58,823 bases of DNA. Origin: CAZZIQ01 sp964654355. Lineage in GTDB: Bacteria > Pseudomonadota > Gammaproteobacteria > GCF-002020875. This document shows positions 1-8,865 of the stretch, one piece after another (the stretch's first letter is position 1; every line of letters starts with the position of its first letter). The notes below the pieces were generated by a model that was given only the letters and a program-made list of their open reading frames with translations, searched no databases and was not told where the DNA came from. Position numbers and translations under genes: made by a program. The stretch covers positions 1 to 58,823 of the forward strand of contig CAZZIQ010000001.1 in the NCBI GenBank assembly GCA_964654355.1, given 5' to 3'.

Positions 1-24
1 GTTCAAATCCTGCCCCCGCTACCA
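1..24 (+). tRNA. metY: 3' end of a tRNA, probably initiator tRNA-fMet (partial)
   Basis: The first bases form the T-loop (TTCAAAT), the 3' half of the T-stem (CCTGC), the acceptor strand CCCCGCT, discriminator A and an encoded CCA end at 22-24. The 5' part, including the anticodon, lies outside the window. Initiator tRNAs usually carry CGCGGGG at the 5' acceptor strand, so CCCCGC plus an unpaired last base fits tRNA-fMet. The position just upstream of rimP-nusA-infB is where metY lies in many gammaproteobacteria. Identity is inferred from the acceptor strand and context, not from the anticodon. Confidence 0.75.
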
Positions 25-39
25 ACACAGCTTTTTGCT

Positions 40-70
40 GGCCCCGATTCCGGGGTCTTTTGCTTTTTTT
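40..70 (+). terminator. Intrinsic terminator after the tRNA
   Basis: A 7-bp GC-rich stem (40-46 with 51-57, one G-T pair) with loop ATTC is followed by a T-rich tract running to 70. It probably ends the tRNA transcript or limits read-through into rimP. Confidence 0.7.
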
Positions 71-125
71 ACACCAGAAATGGTCAAGCAAAGGTCCGGG
101 ATGAGGAAGCAAAAAGAACGAGATC

Positions 126-146
126 GGGGCCTTTGGCCCCTTTTTT
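126..146 (+). terminator. Second intrinsic terminator upstream of rimP
   Basis: A perfect 6-bp stem GGGGCC/GGCCCC (126-131 with 135-140), loop TTT, is followed by six T. It lies only about 60 bases before the rimP start, so it may act as an attenuator for the rimP-nusA-infB operon. A weaker 5-bp hairpin (162-176) follows it. Confidence 0.7.
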
Positions 147-205
147 GTGGGTTTTATTTTTGCCTGTTGTGCAGGCTGTTGTTTAGCCAAGAGGAGCGCG
201 AGCGC

Positions 206-664
206 GTGGCGATTGCCAGTCCACAAGTTGATGACGTGATTCGTCCCGTGGTGGAAGGCATGGGCTTCGAGTATGTCGGCGCTGAACAGGCGCAGCAGGG
301 GCAGCAGCAGTTGTTGCGGGTCTATATCGACAAGCCGGCAGGTATTGATATTGATGATTGCGCGCAGGTGAGTCATCAGCTCAGTGGTGCACTGGACGTT
401 GCTGACCCGATTCGTGGCGACTACACCCTTGAGGTGTCTTCACCGGGGATGGACCGCCCGCTGTTCAGTTTGTTGCATTACGGCCGGTATGCGGGTGTGC
501 GCGCCAAGTTGCGTTTACATCGACCTGTAGATGGACAGCGTAACTTCCAAGGCGAGTTGTTGGGTGTGGACGATGGGTATATCGGCATTCTCGACGACAC
601 CCGTGGTGAGATTTGGTTGGATTGGGCGGATGTTGAGCGTGGTCGCTTGCAGCCTGATTTTTAA
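206..664 (+). CDS. rimP: Ribosome maturation factor RimP
   Basis: The protein (152 aa) is needed for maturation of the 30S subunit. It aligns by eye with E. coli RimP over its whole length: the DDCAQVSHQ and LEVSSPGMDRPLF signatures are present and the end LQPDF matches LVPHF. The open frame runs further upstream (from 35), but that part crosses two terminators. I chose GTG 206 because GAGGAG lies 9 bases before it and the length then equals the family norm of about 150. It is first in the operon with nusA and infB. The alternative long start would add a Cys/Phe-rich tail unknown in the family. Confidence 0.93.
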   Translation: MAIASPQVDDVIRPVVEGMGFEYVGAEQAQQGQQQLLRVYIDKPAGIDIDDCAQVSHQLSGALDVADPIRGDYTLEVSSPGMDRPLFSLLHYGRYAGVRAKLRLHRPVDGQRNFQGELLGVDDGYIGILDDTRGEIWLDWADVERGRLQPDF

Positions 665-730
665 GTTTTTTCGCGCAATGTACAGCATTGCATTCCGGGG
701 CCTAGCCTCGTTTGGGAGAGAGTCAGAGCA

Positions 731-2257
731 ATGAGCAAGGAAATCCTTCAAGTTGTGGAGGCGGTTTCCAACGAACGCGGTGTCAGTCGAGAGGATATTT
801 TTGAAGCTCTCGAAGCGGCACTGGCGATGGCAGCCAAAAAGCGTCACGCAGAAGATATCGAGGCGCGGGTTGCGATTGATCGTAAGACCGGCGACTACGA
901 AACCTTCCGCGTGTGGGAGATCCTCGATGGCGATGAGCCGGGTATCGAGATGGAAAACCCGGATGCGCAACTTTGGCTGATTGACGCCAAGGATGAGCGT
1001 GCTGATGCGCAGGCTGGCGAGACCATCGAAGAGCAGATTGAAAACGTCGAGTTTGGTCGAATTGCAGCGCAGGCCGCAAAGCAAGTGATCGTGCAGAAAG
1101 TGCGCGAAGCCGAGCGCGCCAAGGTGGTTGAAGAATACCAACCGCGTATCGGTGAGTTGCTCTCCGGGATCGTCAAGCGTGTTGAGCGTGGTAGTGCAAC
1201 CATCGATATCGGTGGCGGCATTGAAGCCATTGTTCCGCGGGAACACATGATTCCGCGCGATTCCATTCGTGCTGGTGATCGCCTGCGTGGATATTTATTT
1301 GATGTGCGTGCAGACGTGCGCGGCCCGATGTTGTTCTTGTCACGTACGCGCCCGGAGCTTCTTATCGAGCTATTCCGGATTGAAGTTCCGGAAATCGGTG
1401 AAGGCCTGATCGAGTTGCTTGCTGCGGCACGTGATCCTGGTTCGCGCGCCAAGATTGCAGTGCGTAGCCATGATCGTCGCATTGATCCGGTGGGTGCATG
1501 CGTCGGTATGCGTGGTTCACGTGTACAGGCGGTTTCCAATGAGCTGGCTGGCGAGCGTGTCGACATCATCATGTGGGACGACAACCCCGCGCAGTTCGTG
1601 ATTAATGCAATGGCGCCGGCCGAGGTCGCTTCCATCGTGATGGATGAAGACTCGCACAGCATGGACCTCGCTGTTGCAGAAGATCAGCTGTCAAAGGCAA
1701 TTGGTCGCGGCGGTCAGAACGTTCGACTCGCAAGTGAGTTGAGTGGTTGGACGCTCAATGTGATGAGCGAAGAGGACTTCGAAGCGAAGACCGAAGCAGA
1801 AACGGCTGATCTGCAGCGTACCTTTATGCAGGCGCTGGATGTGGATGAAGATGTTGCCTTGATTCTGGTTCAAGAAGGCTTCTCTAGTATTGAAGAAGTC
1901 GCCTATGTGCCGGAAGAAGAAATGGTGCAGATCGATGAGTTCGACGCTGACATCGTCAAAGAGCTGCGCGATCGTGCACGCGATGTGTTGTTGACTCAGG
2001 CGATTGCACAGGAAGAAAAGCTTGAAGGCGCGCAGCCAGCGGATGATCTGCTCAACATGGAAGGCATGGATGAGCGTACAGCTTTCATATTGTCTGCGAA
2101 TGGTATCGTGACGCGCGAAGATCTAGCGGAACAAGCGACCGATGATCTGATGGATATCGAAGACTTGGCCGAGCTGGGTGAAGAGCGCGCATCCGCGTTG
2201 ATCATGAAAGCGCGCGAAATCTGGTTCGAAGAATCTGAGGAAGCCGGCGCGAAGTAA
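731..2257 (+). CDS. nusA: Transcription termination/antitermination protein NusA
   Basis: NusA binds RNA polymerase and nascent RNA, modulates pausing and Rho-dependent termination, and takes part in rRNA antitermination. The 508-aa protein has the family order: N-terminal polymerase-binding domain, S1 domain near residues 135-200, KH1 around 250-300 (DPVGACVGMRGSRV), KH2 around 315-350 (KAIGRGGQNVRLAS), and two C-terminal acidic helical repeats near 365-430 and 440-505. The two repeats are typical of proteobacterial NusA. A GGGAGAG site precedes the ATG. It sits between rimP and infB. A 6-bp hairpin (GCAATG/CATTGC, 675-691) lies in the rimP-nusA gap, without a T-run. Confidence 0.97.
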   Translation: MSKEILQVVEAVSNERGVSREDIFEALEAALAMAAKKRHAEDIEARVAIDRKTGDYETFRVWEILDGDEPGIEMENPDAQLWLIDAKDERADAQAGETIEEQIENVEFGRIAAQAAKQVIVQKVREAERAKVVEEYQPRIGELLSGIVKRVERGSATIDIGGGIEAIVPREHMIPRDSIRAGDRLRGYLFDVRADVRGPMLFLSRTRPELLIELFRIEVPEIGEGLIELLAAARDPGSRAKIAVRSHDRRIDPVGACVGMRGSRVQAVSNELAGERVDIIMWDDNPAQFVINAMAPAEVASIVMDEDSHSMDLAVAEDQLSKAIGRGGQNVRLASELSGWTLNVMSEEDFEAKTEAETADLQRTFMQALDVDEDVALILVQEGFSSIEEVAYVPEEEMVQIDEFDADIVKELRDRARDVLLTQAIAQEEKLEGAQPADDLLNMEGMDERTAFILSANGIVTREDLAEQATDDLMDIEDLAELGEERASALIMKAREIWFEESEEAGAK

Positions 2258-2278
2258 CGCGTCCGGGAGGGAACAGGC

Positions 2279-4810
2279 ATGTCAGAGGTTACGGTTAAAC
2301 AGCTTGCCGAGGTCGTCGGGACGCCCGTCGATCGTCTGCTCGAGCAGCTCGAGCGGGCGGGTGTGGACAAGCGCAGCCCCGATGATGCGGTGTCTGACAC
2401 GGAAAAACAGACCCTACTGAAATATTTGCGTGAAAGTCATGGTGAGGGTGATGCGCCGAAAGCGGGTGGTCGCAAGATTACGCTGAAGCGCAAAACCACG
2501 ACGACGTTGAAGACTGGTGCAACCGGGGCTGCAGCACGCAGTGTGAATGTTGAAGTGCGTCGCAAGCGTACGGTCGTCAAGCCGGGTGAATCTGTTGCTA
2601 AAGCAGAGGAAGTAGGCAAGCCGGAAGATTTGCGTGCCAATCTTGAAGCCGATCGTGCCAAGCGTGAAGCTGAGCAAGCTGAGCAGGCGCGTCTGGAAGA
2701 AGAGCGTCGCCGCCTGATGGAAGAGCGTCGCGAACAAGAGGCGCGTGAAAAAGAAGAAGCACGTAAGCGCGAAGAAGAGGCGCTGAAGAAGGCAGCTGAA
2801 GACGCTAAGCGTGCAGAAGCGGATCGTCAACAGGCGCCGGCTGCACGCGCAGATAAGCCGGGCGCGCGTCCCGGTAAGAAGGGTCGTGAGCGCAGCGATG
2901 ACAGTCGTGAAACGCGTTATGGCCGTAAGGAATTACATGTAGAGGCAGGCGATCGGCGTAAGCGTTCGAAGAAGACCTCACGCCGTTCACAGCCTGCGCA
3001 AACCGGTTCAGGTGAGCATGGCTTCACCATGCCGACTGCGCCGGTCGTGCGCGATGTTGAAATCCCGGAAAGTGTCACGGTCGGTGCGCTCGCGCAGAAG
3101 ATGTCGGTGAAGGCGGGTGAAGTAATTAAGGCCATGATGCGCATGGGTAGCATGGTGACGATCAATGAAACCTTGGACCAGGACACGGCTTCGATTGTGG
3201 TCGAAGAAATGGGCCATAAGCCAGTGCTGATTCAGGAGGGTGCGGTTGAGCAGGAAGTGCTCGCCGCTATGAAGGCCGCTGAAGGCGAAGGTATTCCACG
3301 TTCAGCGGTGGTCACCATCATGGGCCACGTTGACCATGGTAAGACCTCGTTGCTGGATTACATTCGCAAAGCCAAGGTTGCATCAGGTGAAGCGGGTGGG
3401 ATCACTCAGCATATCGGTGCCTATCAAGTGCATACCGATCATGGTGAGATCACCTTCCTTGATACCCCGGGCCACGCTGCGTTCACGGCAATGCGTGCAC
3501 GTGGTGCCAAGGTTACGGACATCGTGATTCTTGTCGTTGCCGCCGACGATGGCGTGATGCCACAGACCTTGGAGGCAGTACAACATGCTAAGGCCGGTGA
3601 TGTGCCGTTGATTATTGCGGTAAACAAGATTGATAAGCCGGATGCTGACCCGGAGCGCGTACGTTCTGAGTTGGCACAGCATGATGTGATTTCGGAAGAG
3701 TGGGGTGGTGGCACACAGTTTGTGAACGTTTCCGCGCATACCGGTGAAGGCGTCGACACGCTGTTGGATGCCATTTTGTTGCAAGCCGAAGTTTTGGAAT
3801 TGCGCGCAGTTTCTGATGCGCCTGCGCAAGGCAGTGTTATTGAGGCGCGCGTTGACAAGGGGCGTGGTGTAGTTGCCAGTGTCATCATTCAGTCTGGCAC
3901 CTTGCGTAAGGGCGACATGCTCCTGGCCGGCCGCGAGTACGGTCGAGTGCGTTCGATGATGAACGAACGTGGTGAGATGCTGGAATCGGCAGGTCCATCA
4001 ACGCCGGTTGAAGTGCTTGGTTTGTCCGGAGCACCTGAAGCTGGTGACGAAGCAATCGTGGTTGAGAACGAGCGAAAGGCGAAGGAGATCGCTGAATACC
4101 GCCAGGCAAAATATCGCGATCTCAAATTGGCGCGGCAGAAGCAGGCCACGCTGGAACGCATGTTTGACCAGATGGGCAGTGAAGCCAGCGCTGAAGCTAA
4201 GGCGGTTAATGTTGTTATCAAGGCCGATGTCCATGGTTCTGCAGAGGCGATTTCTGAGTCGTTACAGAAGCTCTCAACAGATGAGGTCAAGGTTTCGGTT
4301 GTGTCCTCCGGCGTTGGCGGGATCAACGAATCCGATGTGAATTTGGCAATTGCATCTAACGCAATGTTGATTGGTTTTAACGTGCGTGCAGATGCGACGG
4401 CGAAGAAACTCATCGAACGCGAAGAAGTGCCGTTGCATTACTACAGCATCATCTATGAATTGATTGATGATATTCGTGGCGCGATGTCCGGTCTCCTAGA
4501 GCCAGAGTTCAAGGAAGAAATTATTGGTCTGGCTGAAGTGCGCGATGTATTCCGTTCGCCGAAGTTTGGTGCCGTCGCCGGCTGTATGGTCGTGGATGGG
4601 ACGGTCAAGCGTAGCAACCCGATTCGTGTGCTGCGTGACAATGTCGTGATTTACGAAGGTGAGTTGGAGTCACTGCGTCGCTTCAAGGATGACGTTAGCG
4701 AAGTTCGTTCCGGTACCGAGTGTGGTATTGCGGTGAAGAACTACAACGACGTCAAACCAGGCGACCAGATCGAGGTCTACGAGCGCACGCAGGTGAAGCG
4801 TCAGATCTAA
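2279..4810 (+). CDS. infB: Translation initiation factor IF-2
   Basis: IF-2 is the GTPase that brings fMet-tRNA to the 30S subunit and promotes subunit joining. The 843-aa protein shows an N-terminal IF2-N domain (about 1-50), a long Glu/Arg/Lys-rich region likely to be coiled-coil (about 100-240), a second IF2-N-like segment (about 260-320), and the GTPase domain. G1 is GHVDHGKT at 349-356; DTPGHAAF and NKIDKPDAD follow. The C-terminal part contains the beta-barrel and fMet-tRNA-binding C2 domain. GGGAGGG precedes the ATG. An internal start giving a shorter isoform, as known in E. coli, is possible but not shown here. Confidence 0.97.
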   Translation: MSEVTVKQLAEVVGTPVDRLLEQLERAGVDKRSPDDAVSDTEKQTLLKYLRESHGEGDAPKAGGRKITLKRKTTTTLKTGATGAAARSVNVEVRRKRTVVKPGESVAKAEEVGKPEDLRANLEADRAKREAEQAEQARLEEERRRLMEERREQEAREKEEARKREEEALKKAAEDAKRAEADRQQAPAARADKPGARPGKKGRERSDDSRETRYGRKELHVEAGDRRKRSKKTSRRSQPAQTGSGEHGFTMPTAPVVRDVEIPESVTVGALAQKMSVKAGEVIKAMMRMGSMVTINETLDQDTASIVVEEMGHKPVLIQEGAVEQEVLAAMKAAEGEGIPRSAVVTIMGHVDHGKTSLLDYIRKAKVASGEAGGITQHIGAYQVHTDHGEITFLDTPGHAAFTAMRARGAKVTDIVILVVAADDGVMPQTLEAVQHAKAGDVPLIIAVNKIDKPDADPERVRSELAQHDVISEEWGGGTQFVNVSAHTGEGVDTLLDAILLQAEVLELRAVSDAPAQGSVIEARVDKGRGVVASVIIQSGTLRKGDMLLAGREYGRVRSMMNERGEMLESAGPSTPVEVLGLSGAPEAGDEAIVVENERKAKEIAEYRQAKYRDLKLARQKQATLERMFDQMGSEASAEAKAVNVVIKADVHGSAEAISESLQKLSTDEVKVSVVSSGVGGINESDVNLAIASNAMLIGFNVRADATAKKLIEREEVPLHYYSIIYELIDDIRGAMSGLLEPEFKEEIIGLAEVRDVFRSPKFGAVAGCMVVDGTVKRSNPIRVLRDNVVIYEGELESLRRFKDDVSEVRSGTECGIAVKNYNDVKPGDQIEVYERTQVKRQI

Positions 4811-4828
4811 TCTACATTCCTGATCGTC

Positions 4829-5227
4829 ATGCATTCCTCATCAACGCGTACGCGCCGGATTGCGGAGCAGGTGCGGCGTGAGTTAGCGCTGCAATTGCAG
4901 CGTAATTTTGTGTCGCCTTTGCTGAGCCGGATCACTTTTACTGCGGTAAAAATCTCTGCTGATCTCTCCGTGGCGCGCGTGTATTACACGGTGCTGGGTG
5001 CCGAGTCCGAAGCAGACAAGCCATTGCAGCAAGAAGCAGGTGATGCGCTGCGTGATATTACGCATGAGTTGCGCCATGCCTGTGCGCAGAGTCTGCGCCT
5101 ACGTAAATCCCCTTTACTCACCTTTGTGCATGATGACTCGGTTGCCTATGGCAGCCGCATGGATCACCTCTTGCGTGATTTGGTGCAGGACGAAACAAAC
5201 GACTCGCAAGGTTCCGAAGACGCATGA
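4829..5227 (+). CDS. rbfA: Ribosome-binding factor A
   Basis: RbfA is a small KH-fold protein that binds the 30S subunit and helps 16S rRNA 5'-end maturation and cold adaptation. The 132-aa length is normal, and the N-terminal TRRIAEQVRRELA and central SADLSVARVYYTVLG segments match the family. It follows infB by 18 bases and overlaps truB by four bases (ATGA), indicating coupled translation. No strong Shine-Dalgarno site is visible before its ATG, so it may itself be coupled to infB. Confidence 0.95.
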   Translation: MHSSSTRTRRIAEQVRRELALQLQRNFVSPLLSRITFTAVKISADLSVARVYYTVLGAESEADKPLQQEAGDALRDITHELRHACAQSLRLRKSPLLTFVHDDSVAYGSRMDHLLRDLVQDETNDSQGSEDA

Positions 5228-6153
5228 GTCGTCGTAAGCGCCGAGGCCGTCCCATTGACGGCATTCTTTTGTTGGATAAGCCACTGGGTTTGAGTTCGAA
5301 CCAGGCCTTACAGCAGGTCAAGCGTCTTTACCAAGCAGCAAAAGCAGGTCATACCGGCAGTCTCGATCCGCTCGCTACGGGCGTCTTGCCGATTTGTTTT
5401 GGCGAGGCGACCAAGTTCAGTAGTTATCTTCTCGATGCGGATAAGTCGTATCGCGCTACCTGCCGCTTGGGGATGCGCTCGACCACTGGCGATGCTGAGG
5501 GTGAGGTAATCGAGCAATGCGACCCATCACATCTGACGCAAGCCGACTTGGATCAAGTGCTTGCGCAATTTCGTGGCGAGATTGCGCAAATCCCGCCGAT
5601 GCATTCCGCCGTTAAGAAAGATGGACAGCCCTTGTATAAGTTGGCGCGCAAGGGCGTCGAGGTCGAGCGAGAGGCCCGCGAAGTGACAATCTACGCGCTC
5701 GAGCAGATTTCCTGGCAGGGTGCGGAGTGGGCTCTGGATGTGCGCTGTTCCAAGGGCACCTACATTCGAACCCTGGTCGAGGACATTGGCCATGCCTTAG
5801 GTGTCGGTGCGTATTTAACGGCATTGCGGCGGACCCATGTGGCGGGTTTAGAGGGTGAGATGGTTCCGTTTGCACAACTGGAAGCTTGGGTGGGTGCGAA
5901 GGCCTTCGCTGAGATGGACGCAGCTTTGTTGCCAGTCGATCAAGCGTTGCTGCATTTCCCGGCGCTGAGTCTAGATGCCGATAGTAGTTTTTATCTGCGT
6001 CAGGGCCAGGCCATGCGGGTGGACGGCGCCCCGACCCATGGCAGTGTGCGTCTCTACGACGCCACAGGCTGTTTTTTTGGACTGGGCCGCATTGATCGCG
6101 AAGGGCGGGTTGCGCCGCAGCGCCTGCGTGCTCAAGACGCTGATCAAGATTGA
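5224..6153 (+). CDS. truB: tRNA pseudouridine(55) synthase TruB
   Basis: TruB converts uridine 55 in the T-loop of tRNAs to pseudouridine. The 309-aa protein begins with the family signature GILLLDKPLGLSSN and contains the catalytic segment HTGSLDPLATGVLPIC, where the Asp of GSLDPLA is the nucleophile. RCSKGTYIRTLVEDIG and a C-terminal PUA-like part follow. It overlaps rbfA by ATGA. The next gene has its own promoter, so the rimP-truB operon may end here, although no terminator is seen. Confidence 0.96.
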   Translation: MSRRKRRGRPIDGILLLDKPLGLSSNQALQQVKRLYQAAKAGHTGSLDPLATGVLPICFGEATKFSSYLLDADKSYRATCRLGMRSTTGDAEGEVIEQCDPSHLTQADLDQVLAQFRGEIAQIPPMHSAVKKDGQPLYKLARKGVEVEREAREVTIYALEQISWQGAEWALDVRCSKGTYIRTLVEDIGHALGVGAYLTALRRTHVAGLEGEMVPFAQLEAWVGAKAFAEMDAALLPVDQALLHFPALSLDADSSFYLRQGQAMRVDGAPTHGSVRLYDATGCFFGLGRIDREGRVAPQRLRAQDADQD

Positions 6154-6172
6154 TCGGTAGATCGGTATATGG

Positions 6173-6201
6173 TTGTTCCGCCTACGGTGGCCCGCTAGAA
6201 T
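6173..6201 (+). promoter_or_regulatory. Sigma-70-type promoter for rpsO-pnp
   Basis: TTGTTC (6173-6178) and TAGAAT (6196-6201) are separated by exactly 17 bases and lie about 115 bases before rpsO. An rpsO promoter in this position is known from E. coli. Confidence 0.7.
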
Positions 6202-6222
6202 ACGCGCTCTTTTGGGGCTCAG

Positions 6223-6257
6223 GATCCGGTCCCCGCAGATGCGGGCAGGGACGGATC
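6223..6257 (+). promoter_or_regulatory. Structured leader hairpin of rpsO, possible S15 autoregulatory element
   Basis: The 5' leader contains a long interrupted stem. GATCCG (6223-6228) pairs with CGGATC (6252-6257), TCC with GGA, and CCGC with GCGG around an AGAT loop. There is a one-base bulge on the left and a four-base bulge on the right. rpsO mRNA leaders are known to be bound by S15 in several bacteria through unrelated structures, so an autoregulatory role is inferred. No T-run follows, which argues against a terminator. Confidence 0.5.
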
Positions 6258-6315
6258 GCAGCGATCATTCGACTGCAAGGCCATGGTTCCGCACCACATT
6301 TGATTTGGAAACAAC

Positions 6316-6582
6316 ATGATTACTCTAGAACAGAAGAAAGACATTCTGGGCAAGTTTGGCCGCGGCGACCGCGACACCGGCTCTCCCGAAGTGCAGGTAG
6401 CTCTCCTGACTGCGCGCATTAATGACCTGACCGGTCACTTCAAAGCCAATAAGAAGGATCACCACTCTCGTCAGGGTCTGCTGCGCATGGTGAACCAGCG
6501 CCGTAAGCTGCTGGACTACCTCAATCGCAAAGATCATGGCCGCTACGTTCAGCTCATTGGTGAGCTGGGCCTGCGTCGCTAA
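6316..6582 (+). CDS. rpsO: 30S ribosomal protein S15
   Basis: S15 binds the central domain of 16S rRNA early in 30S assembly and forms an intersubunit bridge. The 88-aa product matches the family throughout: FGRGDRDTGSPEVQVALLTARI, DHHSRQGLL and RRKLLDYL are recognisable blocks. It has its own promoter and structured leader, and is followed by a terminator-like hairpin and then pnp, the classic rpsO-pnp arrangement. Confidence 0.97.
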   Translation: MITLEQKKDILGKFGRGDRDTGSPEVQVALLTARINDLTGHFKANKKDHHSRQGLLRMVNQRRKLLDYLNRKDHGRYVQLIGELGLRR

Positions 6583-6595
6583 GTTCGACATATCG

Positions 6596-6628
6596 ACGGG
6601 CCGCCTTCGGGTGGCCCGTTTCATTTTC
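6596..6628 (+). terminator. Terminator/attenuator hairpin between rpsO and pnp
   Basis: A 10-bp stem (6596-6605 with 6610-6619, one G-T pair) is closed by a TTCG tetraloop and followed by a T-rich but interrupted tract. The imperfect T-run suggests partial read-through into pnp, and the hairpin could also be an RNase III target as in the E. coli rpsO-pnp message. Confidence 0.7.
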
Positions 6629-6669
6629 AGGCGCCGTGTCGGCGTAACTTCGACAGCTAGGATTTGACA

Positions 6670-8763
6670 GTGAATTCGATCAAGAAAAGCTTCCAGTTTG
6701 GTAACCAGACCGTCACCTTAGAAACCGGTGAGATTGCGCGTCAGGCCACAGGCGCAGTAGTGGTCACCATGGGTGAGACCGTTGTGCTCGTGACCGTTGT
6801 CGCAGAGAAGGATGCGCAAGAAGGCCGTGACTTCTTCCCGATGACCGTGAACTATCAAGAGAAGTTCTACGCTGTCGGCACCATTCCGGGTAGTTTCTTC
6901 CGTCGCGAAGGTCGTCCAAGTGAACGCGAAACCTTGATTTCACGCTTGATCGATCGTCCGTTGCGTCCGCTATTCCCGAAGGGCTTTACCAACGAAGTGC
7001 AGATTATTGCGACGGTAAAGTCTTATGACAAAGAAACTGACACTGAAATCCCGGCAATGATTGGTGCTTCTGCAGCCCTGGCGATTTCCGGTCTGCCGTT
7101 CAATGGTCCGATTGGCGCTGCACAGGTCGGTTATCGCAATGGCGAATACATTCTGAACCCGAGCATTAAAGACAAGAACAACACCGACCTGCTGTTGTCG
7201 GTGGCGGGTACCGAGGATGCGGTTCTGATGGTGGAATCTGAAGCCAACATGCTGTCGGAAGAGGTCATGTTGGGTGCGGTGCTGTTTGGTCATGAGCAAC
7301 TGCAGGTGGTGATTAAGGCGATTCGTGAGTTGGCGGCCGAAATTGGTAAGCCAGCATGGGAATGGACGCCGCCGGCTGAAGATACGGCGCTGGCTGATGC
7401 TGTGAAAGCAGCAGGCGAAGCCGCGCTGGTTGCGGGGTATCAGGTTGCGGACAAGATGGCGCGCTACAACCAGCTCGACGCTGCGCGTAAAGACATCGCT
7501 GCCAAGGTGGTGACTGCCGACGGCCCGTGGGATGAAGCGACCGTAATGGCCGCCATCCACAAGCTGGAAAAGAAGATTGTGCGTGGCCGCATTTTGGAAG
7601 CACAGCCGCGTATCGATGGTCGTGATAACGACACCGTGCGTCCGATTAGTGTGCGCACCGGCGTTTTGCCGCGTGCCCATGGCTCTGCCTTGTTCACCCG
7701 TGGTGAAACTCAGGCCTTGGTTGTGACCACGCTCGGCACCGAGCGTGATGCGCTGGTTGTGGATGCGCTGGAAGGTAAATCCACCGAGCGCTTCATGCTG
7801 CAGTACAACTTCCCGCCGTTCTCCGTTGGTGAGACTGGCCGTGTGGGTAGTCCGGGTCGTCGTGAAGTGGGGCATGGCAAGCTCGCTATGCGTGGCGTGC
7901 AAGCGGTGGTGCCGAAGGGTAATCAATTCCCCTACACCCTGCGTGTCGTTTCTGAGATTACCGAATCCAATGGGTCGAGCTCTATGGCCTCTGTGTGTGG
8001 CAGCTCGTTGTCCATGATGGACGCTGGTGTTCCGCTGAAGGCGCAGGTGGCAGGTATCGCGATGGGTCTGATTAAGGATGGCGATCAATTTGCGGTTCTA
8101 ACCGATATCCTCGGTGATGAAGATCACCTCGGTGATATGGACTTCAAGGTGGCGGGTTCTGAAAGTGGTGTAACTGCGTTGCAGATGGACATCAAGATTC
8201 AGGGTATTACCCGTGAAATTATGGAAATCGCCTTGGAAAAAGCCCGTGCTGCGCGCCTGTACATCTTGGGTGAAATGAACAAGGCGATTGCGGCGCCGCG
8301 ACAAGAAGTCTCTGCGCATGCACCACGCTTCATCACTATGAAGATTGATCCGGAGAAGATTCGTGATGTCATCGGTAAGGGTGGCGTTACTATTCGTTCC
8401 ATTCAGGAAGATACCGGAACCACCATCGAGATCGATGACGATGGCAACATCAAGATCGCTGCAACAGATTCGGTTGCCGGTGAAGCGGCGAAAAAGCGTG
8501 TTGAAGATATCGTGGCCGAAGTCGAAGTGGGCAAGATCTACGAAGGCAAGGTTGTGAAGTTGATGGACTTCGGTGCGTTTGTTTCGTTCCTGCCGGGCAA
8601 AGATGGTCTGGTGCACATCTCGCAGATTTCCAACGAGCGTGTGGAGAATGTGGGCGATCACCTCAATGTTGGTGACACCGTTAAGGTTAAGGTGCTGGAA
8701 GTCGACCGTCAGGGTCGTGTGCGCCTAAGCATGAAGGCGGTGCTCGAGGGCGAGGCTGCATAA
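6670..8763 (+). CDS. pnp: Polyribonucleotide nucleotidyltransferase (PNPase)
   Basis: PNPase degrades RNA 3'-to-5' by phosphorolysis and is a component of the RNA degradosome. The product has two RNase PH-like domains (about 1-140 and 310-530) joined by an all-alpha linker, then a KH domain (about 555-610; IRDVIGKGGVTIRSI) and an S1 domain (about 620-690; GKVVKLMDFGAFVSFLPGKDGLVHIS). I chose GTG 6670 because TAGGA lies 7 bases upstream; the TTG two codons earlier is too close to it. The resulting 697 aa is the usual length. A strong terminator follows. Confidence 0.97.
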   Translation: MNSIKKSFQFGNQTVTLETGEIARQATGAVVVTMGETVVLVTVVAEKDAQEGRDFFPMTVNYQEKFYAVGTIPGSFFRREGRPSERETLISRLIDRPLRPLFPKGFTNEVQIIATVKSYDKETDTEIPAMIGASAALAISGLPFNGPIGAAQVGYRNGEYILNPSIKDKNNTDLLLSVAGTEDAVLMVESEANMLSEEVMLGAVLFGHEQLQVVIKAIRELAAEIGKPAWEWTPPAEDTALADAVKAAGEAALVAGYQVADKMARYNQLDAARKDIAAKVVTADGPWDEATVMAAIHKLEKKIVRGRILEAQPRIDGRDNDTVRPISVRTGVLPRAHGSALFTRGETQALVVTTLGTERDALVVDALEGKSTERFMLQYNFPPFSVGETGRVGSPGRREVGHGKLAMRGVQAVVPKGNQFPYTLRVVSEITESNGSSSMASVCGSSLSMMDAGVPLKAQVAGIAMGLIKDGDQFAVLTDILGDEDHLGDMDFKVAGSESGVTALQMDIKIQGITREIMEIALEKARAARLYILGEMNKAIAAPRQEVSAHAPRFITMKIDPEKIRDVIGKGGVTIRSIQEDTGTTIEIDDDGNIKIAATDSVAGEAAKKRVEDIVAEVEVGKIYEGKVVKLMDFGAFVSFLPGKDGLVHISQISNERVENVGDHLNVGDTVKVKVLEVDRQGRVRLSMKAVLEGEAA

Positions 8764-8783
8764 GCCCTTGGCTGATTGCGGCG

Positions 8784-8812
8784 AAAAAAGGGGGCCTTGG
8801 CCCCCTTTTTTT
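8784..8812 (+). terminator. Strong intrinsic terminator after pnp
   Basis: A run of A, then GGGGGC with partner GCCCCC around a four-base loop, then seven T. It is a canonical stem-loop that could work in both directions. Confidence 0.85.
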
Positions 8813-8865
8813 GGTACTTTTCCCTTTGGTTTTTTCTGGTTTTCTCTAAAGGTTTCTTTGTCTTC

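Noticed and set aside
515..1246. 243-codon minus-strand frame across rimP and nusA
   Set aside because: Both genes it overlaps are unambiguous, and the translated product shows no family signature.
6970..8088. 372-codon open frame on the minus strand inside pnp
   Set aside because: It is a shadow of the strongly coding pnp frame; its His/Thr/Asn-rich translation resembles no protein.
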